Assembly: GCA_964496245.1 (NCBI GenBank)
Contig: CAZBZG010000042.1
Coordinates: 1-22,719, forward strand
Source of the DNA: CAZBZG01 sp964496245
GTDB lineage: Bacteria > Planctomycetota > SZUA-567
Length of the DNA: 22,719 nt
Direction: 5' to 3'
Below the pieces are notes generated by a model. That model searched no databases. It saw only the letters and a program-made list of their open reading frames with translations, and had not been told where the DNA came from. Shown piece by piece: positions 13,061-22,719 of this stretch; the first letter of the stretch is position 1; each line of letters starts with the position of its first letter. Both the position numbers and the translations under genes were made by a program.

Positions 13061-13600
13061 ATGACCATGACCTCCCGCGAACGCATGCTCACCGCCCTGG
13101 AAAGCGGCCGCCCCGACCGCCTGCCCTGCCAGGTGCACGGCTGGATGGGCTACTATCTCGACCGCTACCTCGACGGCGCCGACTGGTGGGAGGCCTACGC
13201 ACGCTTCGACATGGACTATGCCATGTACGTCTCGCCCACCTACCGCTACGACCAAGGCGATCTCGCCACGTGGCAGGTGGAACGTACGGACCTGGGCGTG
13301 GACGCCGACGGCAACCGGCACTGGGAGGAGACCATGACCCCGCCCGACATGGGCGGAGATTGCGACCTGGCCGCGGCCTCGCAACAGGTCGGCGACAAGC
13401 TCTTCTTCCTCGGCGGATTCGATCAGAACGCCGGTTTCGAACACGGCACGCCCGCGGACGCCCGCTGTCTCGTCTTCGAGTGCTTCGAGGCCACCAAAGA
13501 CCGCGCCGGCTACGTCATCGCCCCCTCCGACCACTTCTTCCACGGCGACCCCGCCAACCTCCAGGCCTTTGCGGATGCGTGCAAGGAGTGCACCTACTGA
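13061..13600 (+). CDS. UroD/MtaA-like methyltransferase family protein, internally deleted
   Basis: A 179-residue frame that carries both ends of a uroporphyrinogen decarboxylase-superfamily protein but not its middle. The N-terminus RERMLTALESGRPDRLPC is the family start. From about residue 92, MTPPDMGGDCDL, VGDKLFFLGGFDQNAGFEHGTP and APSDHFFHGDPANLQAFADA are the family C-terminal third. Full-length members have about 340-380 residues, so roughly 170 are missing and the TIM barrel cannot be complete. The join lies around HWEETMTPP (13320-13345) and is in frame. The ATG has GAGGAG eight bases upstream. Relatives include corrinoid-dependent methyltransferases and many uncharacterised PVC proteins; true heme biosynthetic HemE is unlikely. 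Probably non-functional, or an assembly deletion. Confidence 0.75.
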   Translation: MTMTSRERMLTALESGRPDRLPCQVHGWMGYYLDRYLDGADWWEAYARFDMDYAMYVSPTYRYDQGDLATWQVERTDLGVDADGNRHWEETMTPPDMGGDCDLAAASQQVGDKLFFLGGFDQNAGFEHGTPADARCLVFECFEATKDRAGYVIAPSDHFFHGDPANLQAFADACKECTY

Positions 13601-13674
13601 CGCGCCGCACGCAGCCGGTTTCGTTCCGCGCCTCTGGTTTTCTCGTTGACGACAGCGCTGCCCGCCGCCAAGGT

Positions 13675-13694
13675 AGAGGCCTTCAAAGACCTCT
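13675..13694 (+). promoter_or_regulatory. Dyad in the leader of the 756-residue protein gene
   Basis: AGAGG-C-CTT-CA-AAG-A-CCTCT: a 20-base inverted repeat with one mismatched pair, 36 bases before the ATG at 13731. It could be an operator or a leader hairpin. No convincing -35/-10 pair is visible in the 130-base gap, so the gene may be co-transcribed with the UroD-like gene. Confidence 0.35.
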
Positions 13695-13730
13695 GCACCG
13701 ACCAAGCATGTGTCGCAAACGGAGACGCAC

Positions 13731-16001
13731 ATGACGGACGAACGGATCGAGATCCGGCACGGCACGCGCACAGCCGTGTTCGTGCGAGACGCCGCAGGCT
13801 GGCGGCCGGACTGGTTCTACGCGGGCGACCGGCCCATGCTCCGGTTCAAGGACCACGAGTGGCTCTCCATCGGCCACGCGCATCCGACCCACGCGCGCGA
13901 GGCCGAACAGACCGAAGCCGGTGCGATCTTCCGCGGGGAGACGCTCTACGGCCAAGTATCCGTGGCCTGGCGGGTCCGCGTCCAACCGGACCACGAAGGC
14001 GACGGCTTTGTGGTGGAAACCTGCTTCCGGCCAGCGGCATCCGTGGAACTGCTCGAAGCCTACACCTCCTACGAATGCCCGTACGACTACGACGGCAGCG
14101 AGACGTCGACCACCGTCGTAGGCCAGAACCCCGTAGTCCAGTACAGAGGCGAAGAGCGGATCACCCCGCCTGTCTGGCGCCACCCGGCGTGGAGCTACTC
14201 GCGCGAACAGGCGGTCCACCAGACCGCAGCCTGCAACACGCCCCTCCTCTGCCACGCGGTCGAGAACGCGGACGGCACGAACGCCCGCTTCCTCGCTTTG
14301 CTCGGCGACTGGACCGTCTGCCGCGTGCGCGACGTCTACCTCACGCCCACGCGGGCCTACACCAACGAGCGCGGTGCGCTCTGGGGCGGCGACAAGCCGC
14401 AGATGCGGGGCTACAAGTACATCGTGGGCGCGTTCAACTGGCAGAGCGCATTCGCCAAGGATCCCAACGTGCTGTTCGCAGCCGACGAGGATCATTGCCA
14501 GCGCGTAGTCCTCCAGTTCTGGAACGAATGCCCCGGCGCCACGCTCGACGCGTTCTTCCTGCAGGCGTGGGAGCGCACCGCGCGCCTCTCCTGGCCAACG
14601 GACGGCCGGGTGGAAGCGTTCGACCGTGCAGCCGAACGCGGTGTGACCTGGCAGGCGGCCGCCGGCTGGCTGTACGACACGATCACCGCAGACGTCGAGA
14701 CCAAAGGCTTCTTCCACCCCGAACGCGGGTTCACCACGTACTCCCCCGGCACGCGGCCCAAGTTCGACAAGGACTATGGCTGGAGCTGGTGGCCCCAGTG
14801 GTGCGGTCCGCTCAACGTCCGGGCGTATCTCACAGCCGACCAGGCCCTTGCAGCGCGGTGCGCACAGTACGACGAACGCTTCGCCGCCTACGCTCAAAAA
14901 TCCAATTACCACGAGCGCGCCATCGTCGGCGCCCTGACGGTCCTGCCCACGCTGTGGTGGCTTCAGGGCCCGGGCCGCGACAGCCAAATGACCGAGATCC
15001 TGCGCGAGCCGCTCCGCAAGGCCCTGAAAGCCAGCCGGGCGGAAAACGGGGGCGTGCGCGCCCTGGACTACGGGGCCCAGGCCAACACAGCGGAAGGATT
15101 TCTCCTGGCGGCCGAACTCTACGGCGAAGAGTCGTTCGACGCGCAGGCCAAGGTGCTGCTGGACGAAGTCAACACGCAGCTCGACGGCCACTTCTGGGAG
15201 TTCAACTGCGGGAAAACGGGCAATCTGATGCACGGCAACCAGATGCGACCCTTCGGCCTGGGGCACGCGAGCCTGGCCAACCTGCTGGTGTTTCTGCGCG
15301 AAGGGGACCGGGCGCGCCTCACGGCCGCGCAGCGGTTCATGCGCTTCATGATCGCGGTCTGTTACACGACCTTCAACGCATCCAAGGACCCGGACTTCGA
15401 CTTTCGCGGCTGGGCCAACGGCTCGATCGCCGGCCGCGACCAGATCGCCGAGTTCCCGCCGTGGGAGACCATGAACTCGCTCATGGCCGTGGCCTCCCTG
15501 CTGGACGCGGACGAAGAGCACGACGGGAACCACAGCCTCTGCCACGCGCTCTGGTGCATCTCCCGCACGGGGTTGGCCGCCTATCCGGCGGCCCGCACCC
15601 GCAAGCGCGTCCACGGCGAGGACTACGCCATCCAGTATGTGCCGCGCGAAGACGTGGCGAGCGAGCGCGACTTCTACGATGTGCTGCCGTACCTCGCCTA
15701 CGAGAACCCGTACGACCAGACCATGCTCGCCTCCTACCAGGGCTCGGACGCGCTCATGGCCGAACTCGTCTTCGGCAACGGGCTCGCGCGTGCGGACGAC
15801 GACCGGCTCGGCGTGTTCGTGCCCGAGGCGTTCCGCGCCACGTCAGCTCTCGCCTCAGCGCGCACCGTGCACGTCTGGAACCCGCTCGACGCGGCTGTGG
15901 AGACCACGGTCCGCACCACCTGGCCCGACAACAGCACCTCTGACGAGCCCGTACGCGTGGACCCGCGCACCCGCGTGGCCGTGCAGTTCGTGAACGATTG
16001 A
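13731..16001 (+). CDS. Predicted carbohydrate-active protein of unknown family (756 aa)
   Basis: I cannot name this protein. The start ATG (MTDERIEIRHG) follows GGAGA by five bases; a GTG seven codons earlier is less likely. No signal peptide, so probably cytoplasmic. Residues about 1-270 are strand-rich and aromatic (WFYAGDRPMLRFKDHEW, YECPYDYDG), like the N-terminal beta-supersandwich of glycoside hydrolases. About 290-660 are helical with repeated acidic/aromatic hairpins (ALDYGAQANTAEGFLLAAEL, GHFWEFNCGKTGNLMHGNQM), like an (alpha/alpha)6 toroid of glycosidases and polysaccharide lyases. The last 70 residues (RTVHVWNPLDAAVETTVRTT) look like a small beta-sandwich. This domain order suggests a glycoside hydrolase or lyase acting on an imported oligosaccharide. 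Catalytic residues cannot be assigned by eye. Convergent with the DUF1080 gene. Confidence 0.8.
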   Translation: MTDERIEIRHGTRTAVFVRDAAGWRPDWFYAGDRPMLRFKDHEWLSIGHAHPTHAREAEQTEAGAIFRGETLYGQVSVAWRVRVQPDHEGDGFVVETCFRPAASVELLEAYTSYECPYDYDGSETSTTVVGQNPVVQYRGEERITPPVWRHPAWSYSREQAVHQTAACNTPLLCHAVENADGTNARFLALLGDWTVCRVRDVYLTPTRAYTNERGALWGGDKPQMRGYKYIVGAFNWQSAFAKDPNVLFAADEDHCQRVVLQFWNECPGATLDAFFLQAWERTARLSWPTDGRVEAFDRAAERGVTWQAAAGWLYDTITADVETKGFFHPERGFTTYSPGTRPKFDKDYGWSWWPQWCGPLNVRAYLTADQALAARCAQYDERFAAYAQKSNYHERAIVGALTVLPTLWWLQGPGRDSQMTEILREPLRKALKASRAENGGVRALDYGAQANTAEGFLLAAELYGEESFDAQAKVLLDEVNTQLDGHFWEFNCGKTGNLMHGNQMRPFGLGHASLANLLVFLREGDRARLTAAQRFMRFMIAVCYTTFNASKDPDFDFRGWANGSIAGRDQIAEFPPWETMNSLMAVASLLDADEEHDGNHSLCHALWCISRTGLAAYPAARTRKRVHGEDYAIQYVPREDVASERDFYDVLPYLAYENPYDQTMLASYQGSDALMAELVFGNGLARADDDRLGVFVPEAFRATSALASARTVHVWNPLDAAVETTVRTTWPDNSTSDEPVRVDPRTRVAVQFVND

Positions 16002-16062
16002 CAACGACATGGCCCAGGGGACACAGAGGCTTCTGTGTCCCCTGGGCCATGTCGCCGTCAAT
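15997..16062. repeat. Near-perfect 66-nt inverted repeat with 4-base loop
   Basis: Core arms of 23 bp, 16005-16027 and 16032-16054, are perfectly complementary around the loop GGCT; after a 2x2 AA/CC mismatch a further 6 bp pair (15997-16002 with 16057-16062). It starts inside the last codons of the 756-residue protein gene and ends 22 bases before the convergent DUF1080 gene. No U-tract follows on either strand. It could act as a bidirectional transcript end, and it resembles REP/IS200-associated palindromes with a GGGGACACAG core. Confidence 0.75.
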
Positions 16063-16083
16063 GAAACCCGACGCTGGCGTGCC

Positions 16084-16800
16084 CTACACCTCCAGATCCC
16101 GCACCCAGATGTTGCGGAAGCGAACCGGATTGCCATGGTCCTGGAGCTGGATGGGGCCGCGGCCGTGAGGCTCGTAGTACGGCTGCCTGGGGCGGGTGGG
16201 CCCGTGCAGCTCCTTGTGGAGCTGGACCACCACGCCGTTGTGCAGCACCGTGATGCGGGCCGGCCGCAGCAGCAGGTCGCCGTCGAACCGCGGCCGCTCC
16301 CAGAGGATGTCATAGACGTGCCACTGGCCGGGTTTGCAGCAGGCGTTGACGAGCGGCGGGTGCTGGCCGTAGATGGCGGCCGTGCTCCCGTCGGGATAGG
16401 TCTCGTTCGCAAAGCAGTCGAGCACCTGGACCTCGTACAGATCGTGCAGGAAGACGCCGCTGTTGCCCCGTTTCTGCCCGTCGCCCTCGATCTCGGTCGG
16501 CGCGGACCATTCCACGTGCAGCTGGCAGTCGCCGTAATGCTCCTTGGAGAGGATGCTGCCGGACTTGGGCACGACCGTGAGGCAGCCGTCCGCGACGGTC
16601 CAGGGGCACGGGCTGCCGCCAGCGAGCTGCCACGCGTCCGCGCTGCTGCCGTCGAACAGAATGACCGCGTCCGATGGCGGCGTGACGGGCGGGAGCGTGG
16701 AGAGCGACCCCGGGGTCACCACCGGCGGTTGGGGACGGTCCATGCCGTGCACGGCAAAGGGGCTTCCGCGAACGAGAATCGGTTCCTGGTCTTGCGGCAT
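16084..16800 (-). CDS. DUF1080 (3-keto-disaccharide hydrolase-like) protein
   Basis: A 238-residue single-domain concanavalin A-like jelly roll of the DUF1080 family, members of which have been linked to hydrolysis of 3-keto-glycosides. Family landmarks: AVILFDGSSADAW (45-57), RGNSGVFL (111-118), YEVQVLD (122-128), GQWHVYDI (158-165) and the closing PIQLQDHGNPVRFRNIWVRDL (216-236, quoted in part as PIQLQDHG and RFRNIWVRDL). No signal peptide or lipobox is visible, unlike many homologues, so the protein may be cytoplasmic. ATG 16800 follows AAAGGA by seven bases. It starts 11 bases after the Gfo/Idh gene stop, so the two are one operon. That pairing fits oxidation of a sugar at C3 followed by cleavage, an inference from family knowledge. 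Confidence 0.9.
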   Translation of the reverse strand: MPQDQEPILVRGSPFAVHGMDRPQPPVVTPGSLSTLPPVTPPSDAVILFDGSSADAWQLAGGSPCPWTVADGCLTVVPKSGSILSKEHYGDCQLHVEWSAPTEIEGDGQKRGNSGVFLHDLYEVQVLDCFANETYPDGSTAAIYGQHPPLVNACCKPGQWHVYDILWERPRFDGDLLLRPARITVLHNGVVVQLHKELHGPTRPRQPYYEPHGRGPIQLQDHGNPVRFRNIWVRDLEV

Positions 16801-16811
16801 CACGGATCCTT

Positions 16812-17936
16812 TCAGAGATCGCCGGATTTGACGCGTACGGTCTTGCCCGTCTCGGAAGACTTGCGCAGGGCCTCCAGCATGTACATGAGCTGCACGGCCT
16901 GGCGGGCCGAGTTCATGGGTTCGGTGCCCTTGAGCGCGGACTTGGCGAAGTCGGCGACCAGGCCCTGGAAGCCGACCTTCATGCGAGCCACGCGCTTGGT
17001 CATGGGCAGATCCTTCACCTCGACCCCGTCCGGATGATCGGCGATCAGCTTGCCGCGGTAGACGTCCACCCCGGCCTTGGTGCCGAGCACGTGCAGATCC
17101 TGCCACTCGCTCCGCGGCACCACCCCGTCCTGCAGGTGATCGGCATGCACCCGGTTCATGGCGAACGACGTGGAGAGGCTCAGGGTCGCGCCGTCTGCAA
17201 AGCGGATCATGCCGACCGTAAGATCGTCCGCATCGTAGGCCATGGAGAGCTTCTGCCCCTTGGCGAGGTAGTCGAACCCGCAGTGCATGCCGCCGAACGC
17301 CACCACAGGCGCGGGATTGCCCATGCAGAACCAGGCGTCGTCGACCTTGTGCACCCCGAGGTCGAGGAGCACGCCGCCGCCCGCGTTCTTGTTGACGCCC
17401 CATCCGCCGCGGAAGGGAATCCCGCGGCTGCGCATCCAGTGGCTCTCCGCGTGGTAGACCCGGCCGAGCTTGCCCTTCTGCGCGAGCTCGCGGCACGCCA
17501 TCTTCTTGGGATCGAAACGCTGCTGGCGCACGTAGGCGTAGGCGAGGCCGCGCTCGTAGGCGTTGCGGGCGATGCGGAGCATCTCCACCGCGCGGGTCGT
17601 GGGCGGCTTCTCGCACATGACGTGCATGCCCTTGCGCAGACAGAACTGCGTGGCGTGGTAATGCATGTCCGTAGGCAGCGCAATGCACACCGCGTCCACC
17701 GCGCCCGACTCGACCATGGTCTGGTAATCGTCGAAGCGCTCGGCACGCGACGCGCCTTCAGCCACCTTGGTCTCGCCCTTCTTGGCGCTCGTCTCGATGA
17801 ACTGGTGGTACCGTTCTTCCTGGGGTTCGGCGATCGCCGTGAGCGTGGTCTGGGGCACCTGCACGGCCGCCCACGCATGGTTCTTGCCCATGCCCAATCC
17901 CACGACTCCGACCCGCAACGTCTTTGCACCCGGCAT
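16812..17936 (-). CDS. Gfo/Idh/MocA-family NAD(P)-dependent oxidoreductase
   Basis: A 374-residue sugar or inositol dehydrogenase-type enzyme. The N-terminal Rossmann motif is RVGVVGLGMGKNHA (8-21). The family motif CEKPPTTRAVEM (108-119) holds the catalytic Lys110, and GGGVLLDLGVHKVDD (187-201) holds the conserved Asp/His pair (Asp192, His196). No signal peptide. The frame is open upstream, but ATG 17936 (MPGAKTLRVG) follows AAGGAG by eight bases and gives normal length. It is the first gene of a two-gene operon with the DUF1080 protein and is divergent from an AraC regulator that probably controls it. Family secure; the substrate sugar cannot be read from sequence. Confidence 0.94.
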   Translation of the reverse strand: MPGAKTLRVGVVGLGMGKNHAWAAVQVPQTTLTAIAEPQEERYHQFIETSAKKGETKVAEGASRAERFDDYQTMVESGAVDAVCIALPTDMHYHATQFCLRKGMHVMCEKPPTTRAVEMLRIARNAYERGLAYAYVRQQRFDPKKMACRELAQKGKLGRVYHAESHWMRSRGIPFRGGWGVNKNAGGGVLLDLGVHKVDDAWFCMGNPAPVVAFGGMHCGFDYLAKGQKLSMAYDADDLTVGMIRFADGATLSLSTSFAMNRVHADHLQDGVVPRSEWQDLHVLGTKAGVDVYRGKLIADHPDGVEVKDLPMTKRVARMKVGFQGLVADFAKSALKGTEPMNSARQAVQLMYMLEALRKSSETGKTVRVKSGDL

Positions 17937-18017
17937 CTCTGTGCTCCTTCTGCTCGCAGCCTCATGCTTGGAGAATCCCGAGGGGAGGAGGCAGGCGCCC
18001 TCTCTGGATATCCAATA

Positions 18018-18046
18018 GAAATACATGAGAAAGAAGGGACTTGCAA
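18018..18046 (-). promoter_or_regulatory. Promoter of the Gfo/Idh-DUF1080 operon
   Basis: On the minus strand TTGCAA (18046-18041), 17-base spacer, TATTTC (18023-18018). Transcription start would be near 18011, about 75 bases before the ATG at 17936. The -35 hexamer is shared with the plus-strand promoter. Confidence 0.5.
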
Positions 18047-18069
18047 ATGCCAAACCTTGGAGTTATCCT
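18041..18069 (+). promoter_or_regulatory. Promoter of the araC-type gene
   Basis: TTGCAA (18041-18046), 17-base spacer, TATCCT (18064-18069). Transcription would start near 18076, so the alternative GTG start at 18073 would lie upstream of the message; this supports ATG 18094. Confidence 0.55.
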
Positions 18070-18093
18070 TGAGTGCTTGGAGATTTCTTGGAT

Positions 18094-18996
18094 ATGGATC
18101 TGCCCCGCTTCCGCGCCGTGCGATCGCCCGAGGCCTTCTGGTCGCTGGTCCGCGATCTCACGGCGCGCGTGCTCTCCAACCTCGGCCGCGGCCGTCGGGT
18201 GATCCTCATCGCCCCGCCCGTACTGCCCTTCCGGCCGAGCCAGGTCGGCCACATGCACGATCAGATCGAACTGCTCCTGGGAGGCGTGGGCGAAGGCGGC
18301 ATGCGCCTGCGCGAAGGATCGGTGCCGATCCGGCCGGGTGCGGTGACCCTCATCCCGCGCGGCATTCCGCACCGCGAGTTCATCAGCGACCCGCGCCAGC
18401 CCTACGCCAACGTGGTGCTCAATGCAGGCGCCATCGCCTTTGGCGGACATACGCGCATCACGGTCGCGGAAGAGACCAACCTCCACTACCGTGCCCGCTT
18501 CGCAGACAAGCGCGCAGCGCGATCCTACCGTTACCTCATGGATGCGACGGCTGCGATCGCGCAGGGCGCTTCCGCGCGCGACCACCTGGTCCGCGGCCTG
18601 GTCCAGGCCGGCCTCGCGCTCATGCAGGACGCCATCGCCGGGCTCGCGCCGTACGAGGTGGCCGATCTGCTCGTGCACGTGGCCCAGATCTACGTGGAGA
18701 CCCACCTCTGCGTGCCCGAGCTCTCGGTCGCCGAGGTGGCCCGACAGCTCGGCTACAGCCCCGACTACCTCTCCCACCGCTTTCACAGCGTGACCGGCAT
18801 GCGGCTGTCAGCCTTCATCACCGAGCAGCGGATGCTCCTGGCCACCCGCCTGCTCGAAGAAGATGCGTTCAACATCTCGGAGGTGGCCCGCGCCTGCGGT
18901 TTCCAGGACCCGGCCTACTTCTCCCGCGTCTTCCGCGCGCGCTTCGGCCAGCCCCCCCGCGCCTGGCGCGCCGCCCAGAGCGCGGCAGCGGGGTGA
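18094..18996 (+). CDS. AraC-family transcriptional regulator with cupin sensor
   Basis: A 300-residue regulator. The N-terminal half is an AraC-type cupin: HMHDQIELLLGG at about 54-65, then IRPGAVTLIPRGIPHRE, which holds the usual His-rich strand. The C-terminal 95 residues form the double helix-turn-helix: LSVAEVARQLGYSPDYLSHRF and NISEVARACGFQDPAYFSRVF, followed by the family-typical GQPPRAWR. ATG 18094 has GGAG 11 bases upstream; GTG 18073 is in frame but lies before the predicted transcription start. Divergent from the Gfo/Idh-DUF1080 operon, which it likely activates in response to a sugar. Direct repeats and an inverted repeat in the shared region are candidate binding sites. Confidence 0.93.
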   Translation: MDLPRFRAVRSPEAFWSLVRDLTARVLSNLGRGRRVILIAPPVLPFRPSQVGHMHDQIELLLGGVGEGGMRLREGSVPIRPGAVTLIPRGIPHREFISDPRQPYANVVLNAGAIAFGGHTRITVAEETNLHYRARFADKRAARSYRYLMDATAAIAQGASARDHLVRGLVQAGLALMQDAIAGLAPYEVADLLVHVAQIYVETHLCVPELSVAEVARQLGYSPDYLSHRFHSVTGMRLSAFITEQRMLLATRLLEEDAFNISEVARACGFQDPAYFSRVFRARFGQPPRAWRAAQSAAAG

Positions 18997-19107
18997 CCGA
19001 TCGGTACGCGCGCACCGTAGCGGACGGCACGTCCACCTTTGCGACCGTGGACACGAATCCGGCGCGGACGGATGGTCGGCGGCTTCTTCGGCGGCTTCCA
19101 TTTTCCG

Positions 19108-19137
19108 TTGACAACCTTCCGCCGACCGCGGTAGACT
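19108..19137 (+). promoter_or_regulatory. uvrA: Promoter of uvrA
   Basis: TTGACA (19108-19113), 18-base spacer, TAGACT (19132-19137), leaving a leader of about 140 bases. I see no LexA/SOS box (CTGT-N8-ACAG or GAAC-N4-GTTC type) around it. The gap after the AraC gene (18997-19107) holds only a 10-bp palindrome ACCGATCGGT at the stop codon. Confidence 0.6.
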
Positions 19138-19282
19138 GGATGGCTTGGTCTGGCGTGAGGGGCGCTGGGCACAGAGAGTGGAGGTCTGCTCCAGGCGGCT
19201 GCAGAGGCGCGGCACGCGTTGCGGCCGGCGGGGCACGCCACCCCCAAAGCCCAGCAACTCATTGTCATCAAAGGAATTGCAC

Positions 19283-22132
<2,850 letters not shown>

Positions 22133-22301
22133 GCCGTTGGGGCCGGATCGGCCGAGAACCAAGGGGGCGAACACCGCAATCAGGGGGACGCGCGCGTGCG
22201 CAAGAGCCGAGCGGCGTGCGCGGTCCGGCGGGAGCCGACCCCTCCTACGAACGGGCCCGCAGCCGGGCCTCTGCGCCTGCAAGGGTTATGAGGGAGACGC
22301 G

Positions 22302-22719
22302 ATGCCGAACACCGCAAACGCTTCACGGGAGCCTCGAGACACGACATGTGCGCCTGGAGGCCGGGCCGGAGCGCGCACGCGCATCCTGCTCGTGGGCGCG
22401 CTCCTCTCGTTGCTCGGCTTGACTGCCTCGAGCGGTCCCCGGTCGCTGCGCCGGCCCGACGCCAAGCCGCACCGGGCCATGGTGCTCGTGGCCTTCGGCC
22501 GGGAGTGCGAGCCCGTTGTACGCGAGGCGCTCCAGCAGGCCGAGCGGTCGGTGGACGTGGCCATCTTCACGTTCACGCGCAAAAGCATCGCCCAGGCCCT
22601 GATCCACGCGGCCAGCCAGGGTGCCCGGGTGCGCATGAAAATCGACGCCGAGCAGGCCGAGTTCGAATATACCAAGGTCCTGCTCGACCGCATGGAAGGC
22701 GCGGGCATCCGGATCGAGC
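22302..22719 (+). CDS. Phospholipase D-like protein, N-terminal part (cut by window end)
   Basis: An open frame of 139 codons running off the window. ATG 22302 follows GGGAGA by six bases. Residues about 27-43 (RILLVGALLSLLGLTAS) form a signal peptide or membrane anchor. From about 60 the sequence AMVLVAFGRECEPVVREALQ, SVDVAIFTFTRKSIAQALI and GARVRMKIDAEQAE matches the first strands and helices of the PLD-like (Nuc-type) domain, in which such proteins cleave phosphodiesters outside the cytoplasm. The catalytic HxKxxxxD motif lies beyond the window edge, so activity cannot be judged. Cys at CEPVV is typical of the single-domain Nuc-like group. The 169-base gap after uvrA has only a small GC dyad GGCCG-GAT-CGGCC at 22141-22153. 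Confidence 0.8.
   Translation, partial: MPNTANASREPRDTTCAPGGRAGARTRILLVGALLSLLGLTASSGPRSLRRPDAKPHRAMVLVAFGRECEPVVREALQQAERSVDVAIFTFTRKSIAQALIHAASQGARVRMKIDAEQAEFEYTKVLLDRMEGAGIRIE

Larger units (their letters stand above)
18008..18095. promoter_or_regulatory. Candidate AraC-regulator binding sites in the divergent control region
   Basis: An inverted pair, ATATCCAA-TA-GAAAT (18008-18022) and ATTTC-TTGGATAT (18083-18095), brackets both divergent promoters. Inside and beside it CTTGGAG recurs at 17967, 18056 and 18076; the last two are 20 bases apart, about two helical turns, as expected for AraC-family direct-repeat sites. The 10-bp palindrome TGGATATCCA is at 18005-18014. Confidence 0.5.

Noticed and set aside
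13646..13679. TTGACG ... TAGAGG as a promoter for the 756-residue protein
   Set aside because: The spacer is 22 bases, too long for a sigma70 promoter.
13683..15614. 643-codon minus-strand frame antisense to the 756-residue protein
   Set aside because: Shadow frame; the plus strand has the ribosome-binding site and fold-like composition.
19085..19282. SOS/LexA box upstream of uvrA
   Set aside because: Looked for CTGT-N8-ACAG and GAAC-N4-GTTC type sites near the promoter and found none convincing.

Overview
The window is GC-rich bacterial chromosome, probably a metagenome-assembled scaffold because it contains a 10-N join inside uvrA. No rRNA or tRNA was seen, so placement rests on gene content: sulfatase, BNR/Asp-box sialidase, DUF1080, Gfo/Idh/MocA oxidoreductase, UroD-like methyltransferase family, cupin-AraC regulator and an FAD oxidoreductase/ferredoxin pair, next to housekeeping rny and uvrA. 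This mix is typical of glycan-degrading members of the PVC superphylum (Kiritimatiellota, Lentisphaerota, Planctomycetota) or neighbouring candidate phyla. The assignment is an inference.

Layout. 1-2800: a STAS-domain protein and RNase Y (both minus), preceded by a long leader with a strong upstream promoter. 2788-4596: a large lipoprotein with two related N-terminal domains, an acidic linker and a predicted coiled coil. 4640-8720: a minus-strand operon read in the order IclR regulator, sulfatase, 2[4Fe-4S] ferredoxin, FAD oxidoreductase, with a 19-bp palindromic operator over the promoter. 9221-9706: a DUF4870 membrane protein with its own promoter. 9900-13600: a damaged stretch holding a secreted hydrolase-like gene whose C-terminal part lies out of frame, a REP-like inverted hairpin pair, an intact sialidase, a broken AraC-type sensor fragment and a half-length UroD-like gene. 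13731-16001: a 756-residue predicted carbohydrate-active protein. 16084-18996: a Gfo/Idh/MocA plus DUF1080 pair (minus) divergent from an AraC regulator (plus); the two promoters appear to share one palindromic -35 box. 19108-22132: uvrA. 22302-end: start of a phospholipase D-like protein, cut by the window edge.

How the genes fit together. The accessory genes look like small, separately regulated cassettes for sulfated or acidic glycans: desulfation and a flavin/ferredoxin redox step under IclR control, sialidase-like hydrolysis, and oxidation/hydrolysis of a sugar by the Gfo/Idh and DUF1080 pair under AraC control. The most interesting items are the IclR-sulfatase-ferredoxin-flavoprotein cassette, whose sulfatase carries Ser instead of Cys at the formylglycine position; the shared-box divergent promoter; the covarying REP-like hairpin pair; and the cluster of genes that have lost their middles, which is either real decay or an assembly effect. 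I saw no CRISPR array, defence island, integrase or transposase gene.
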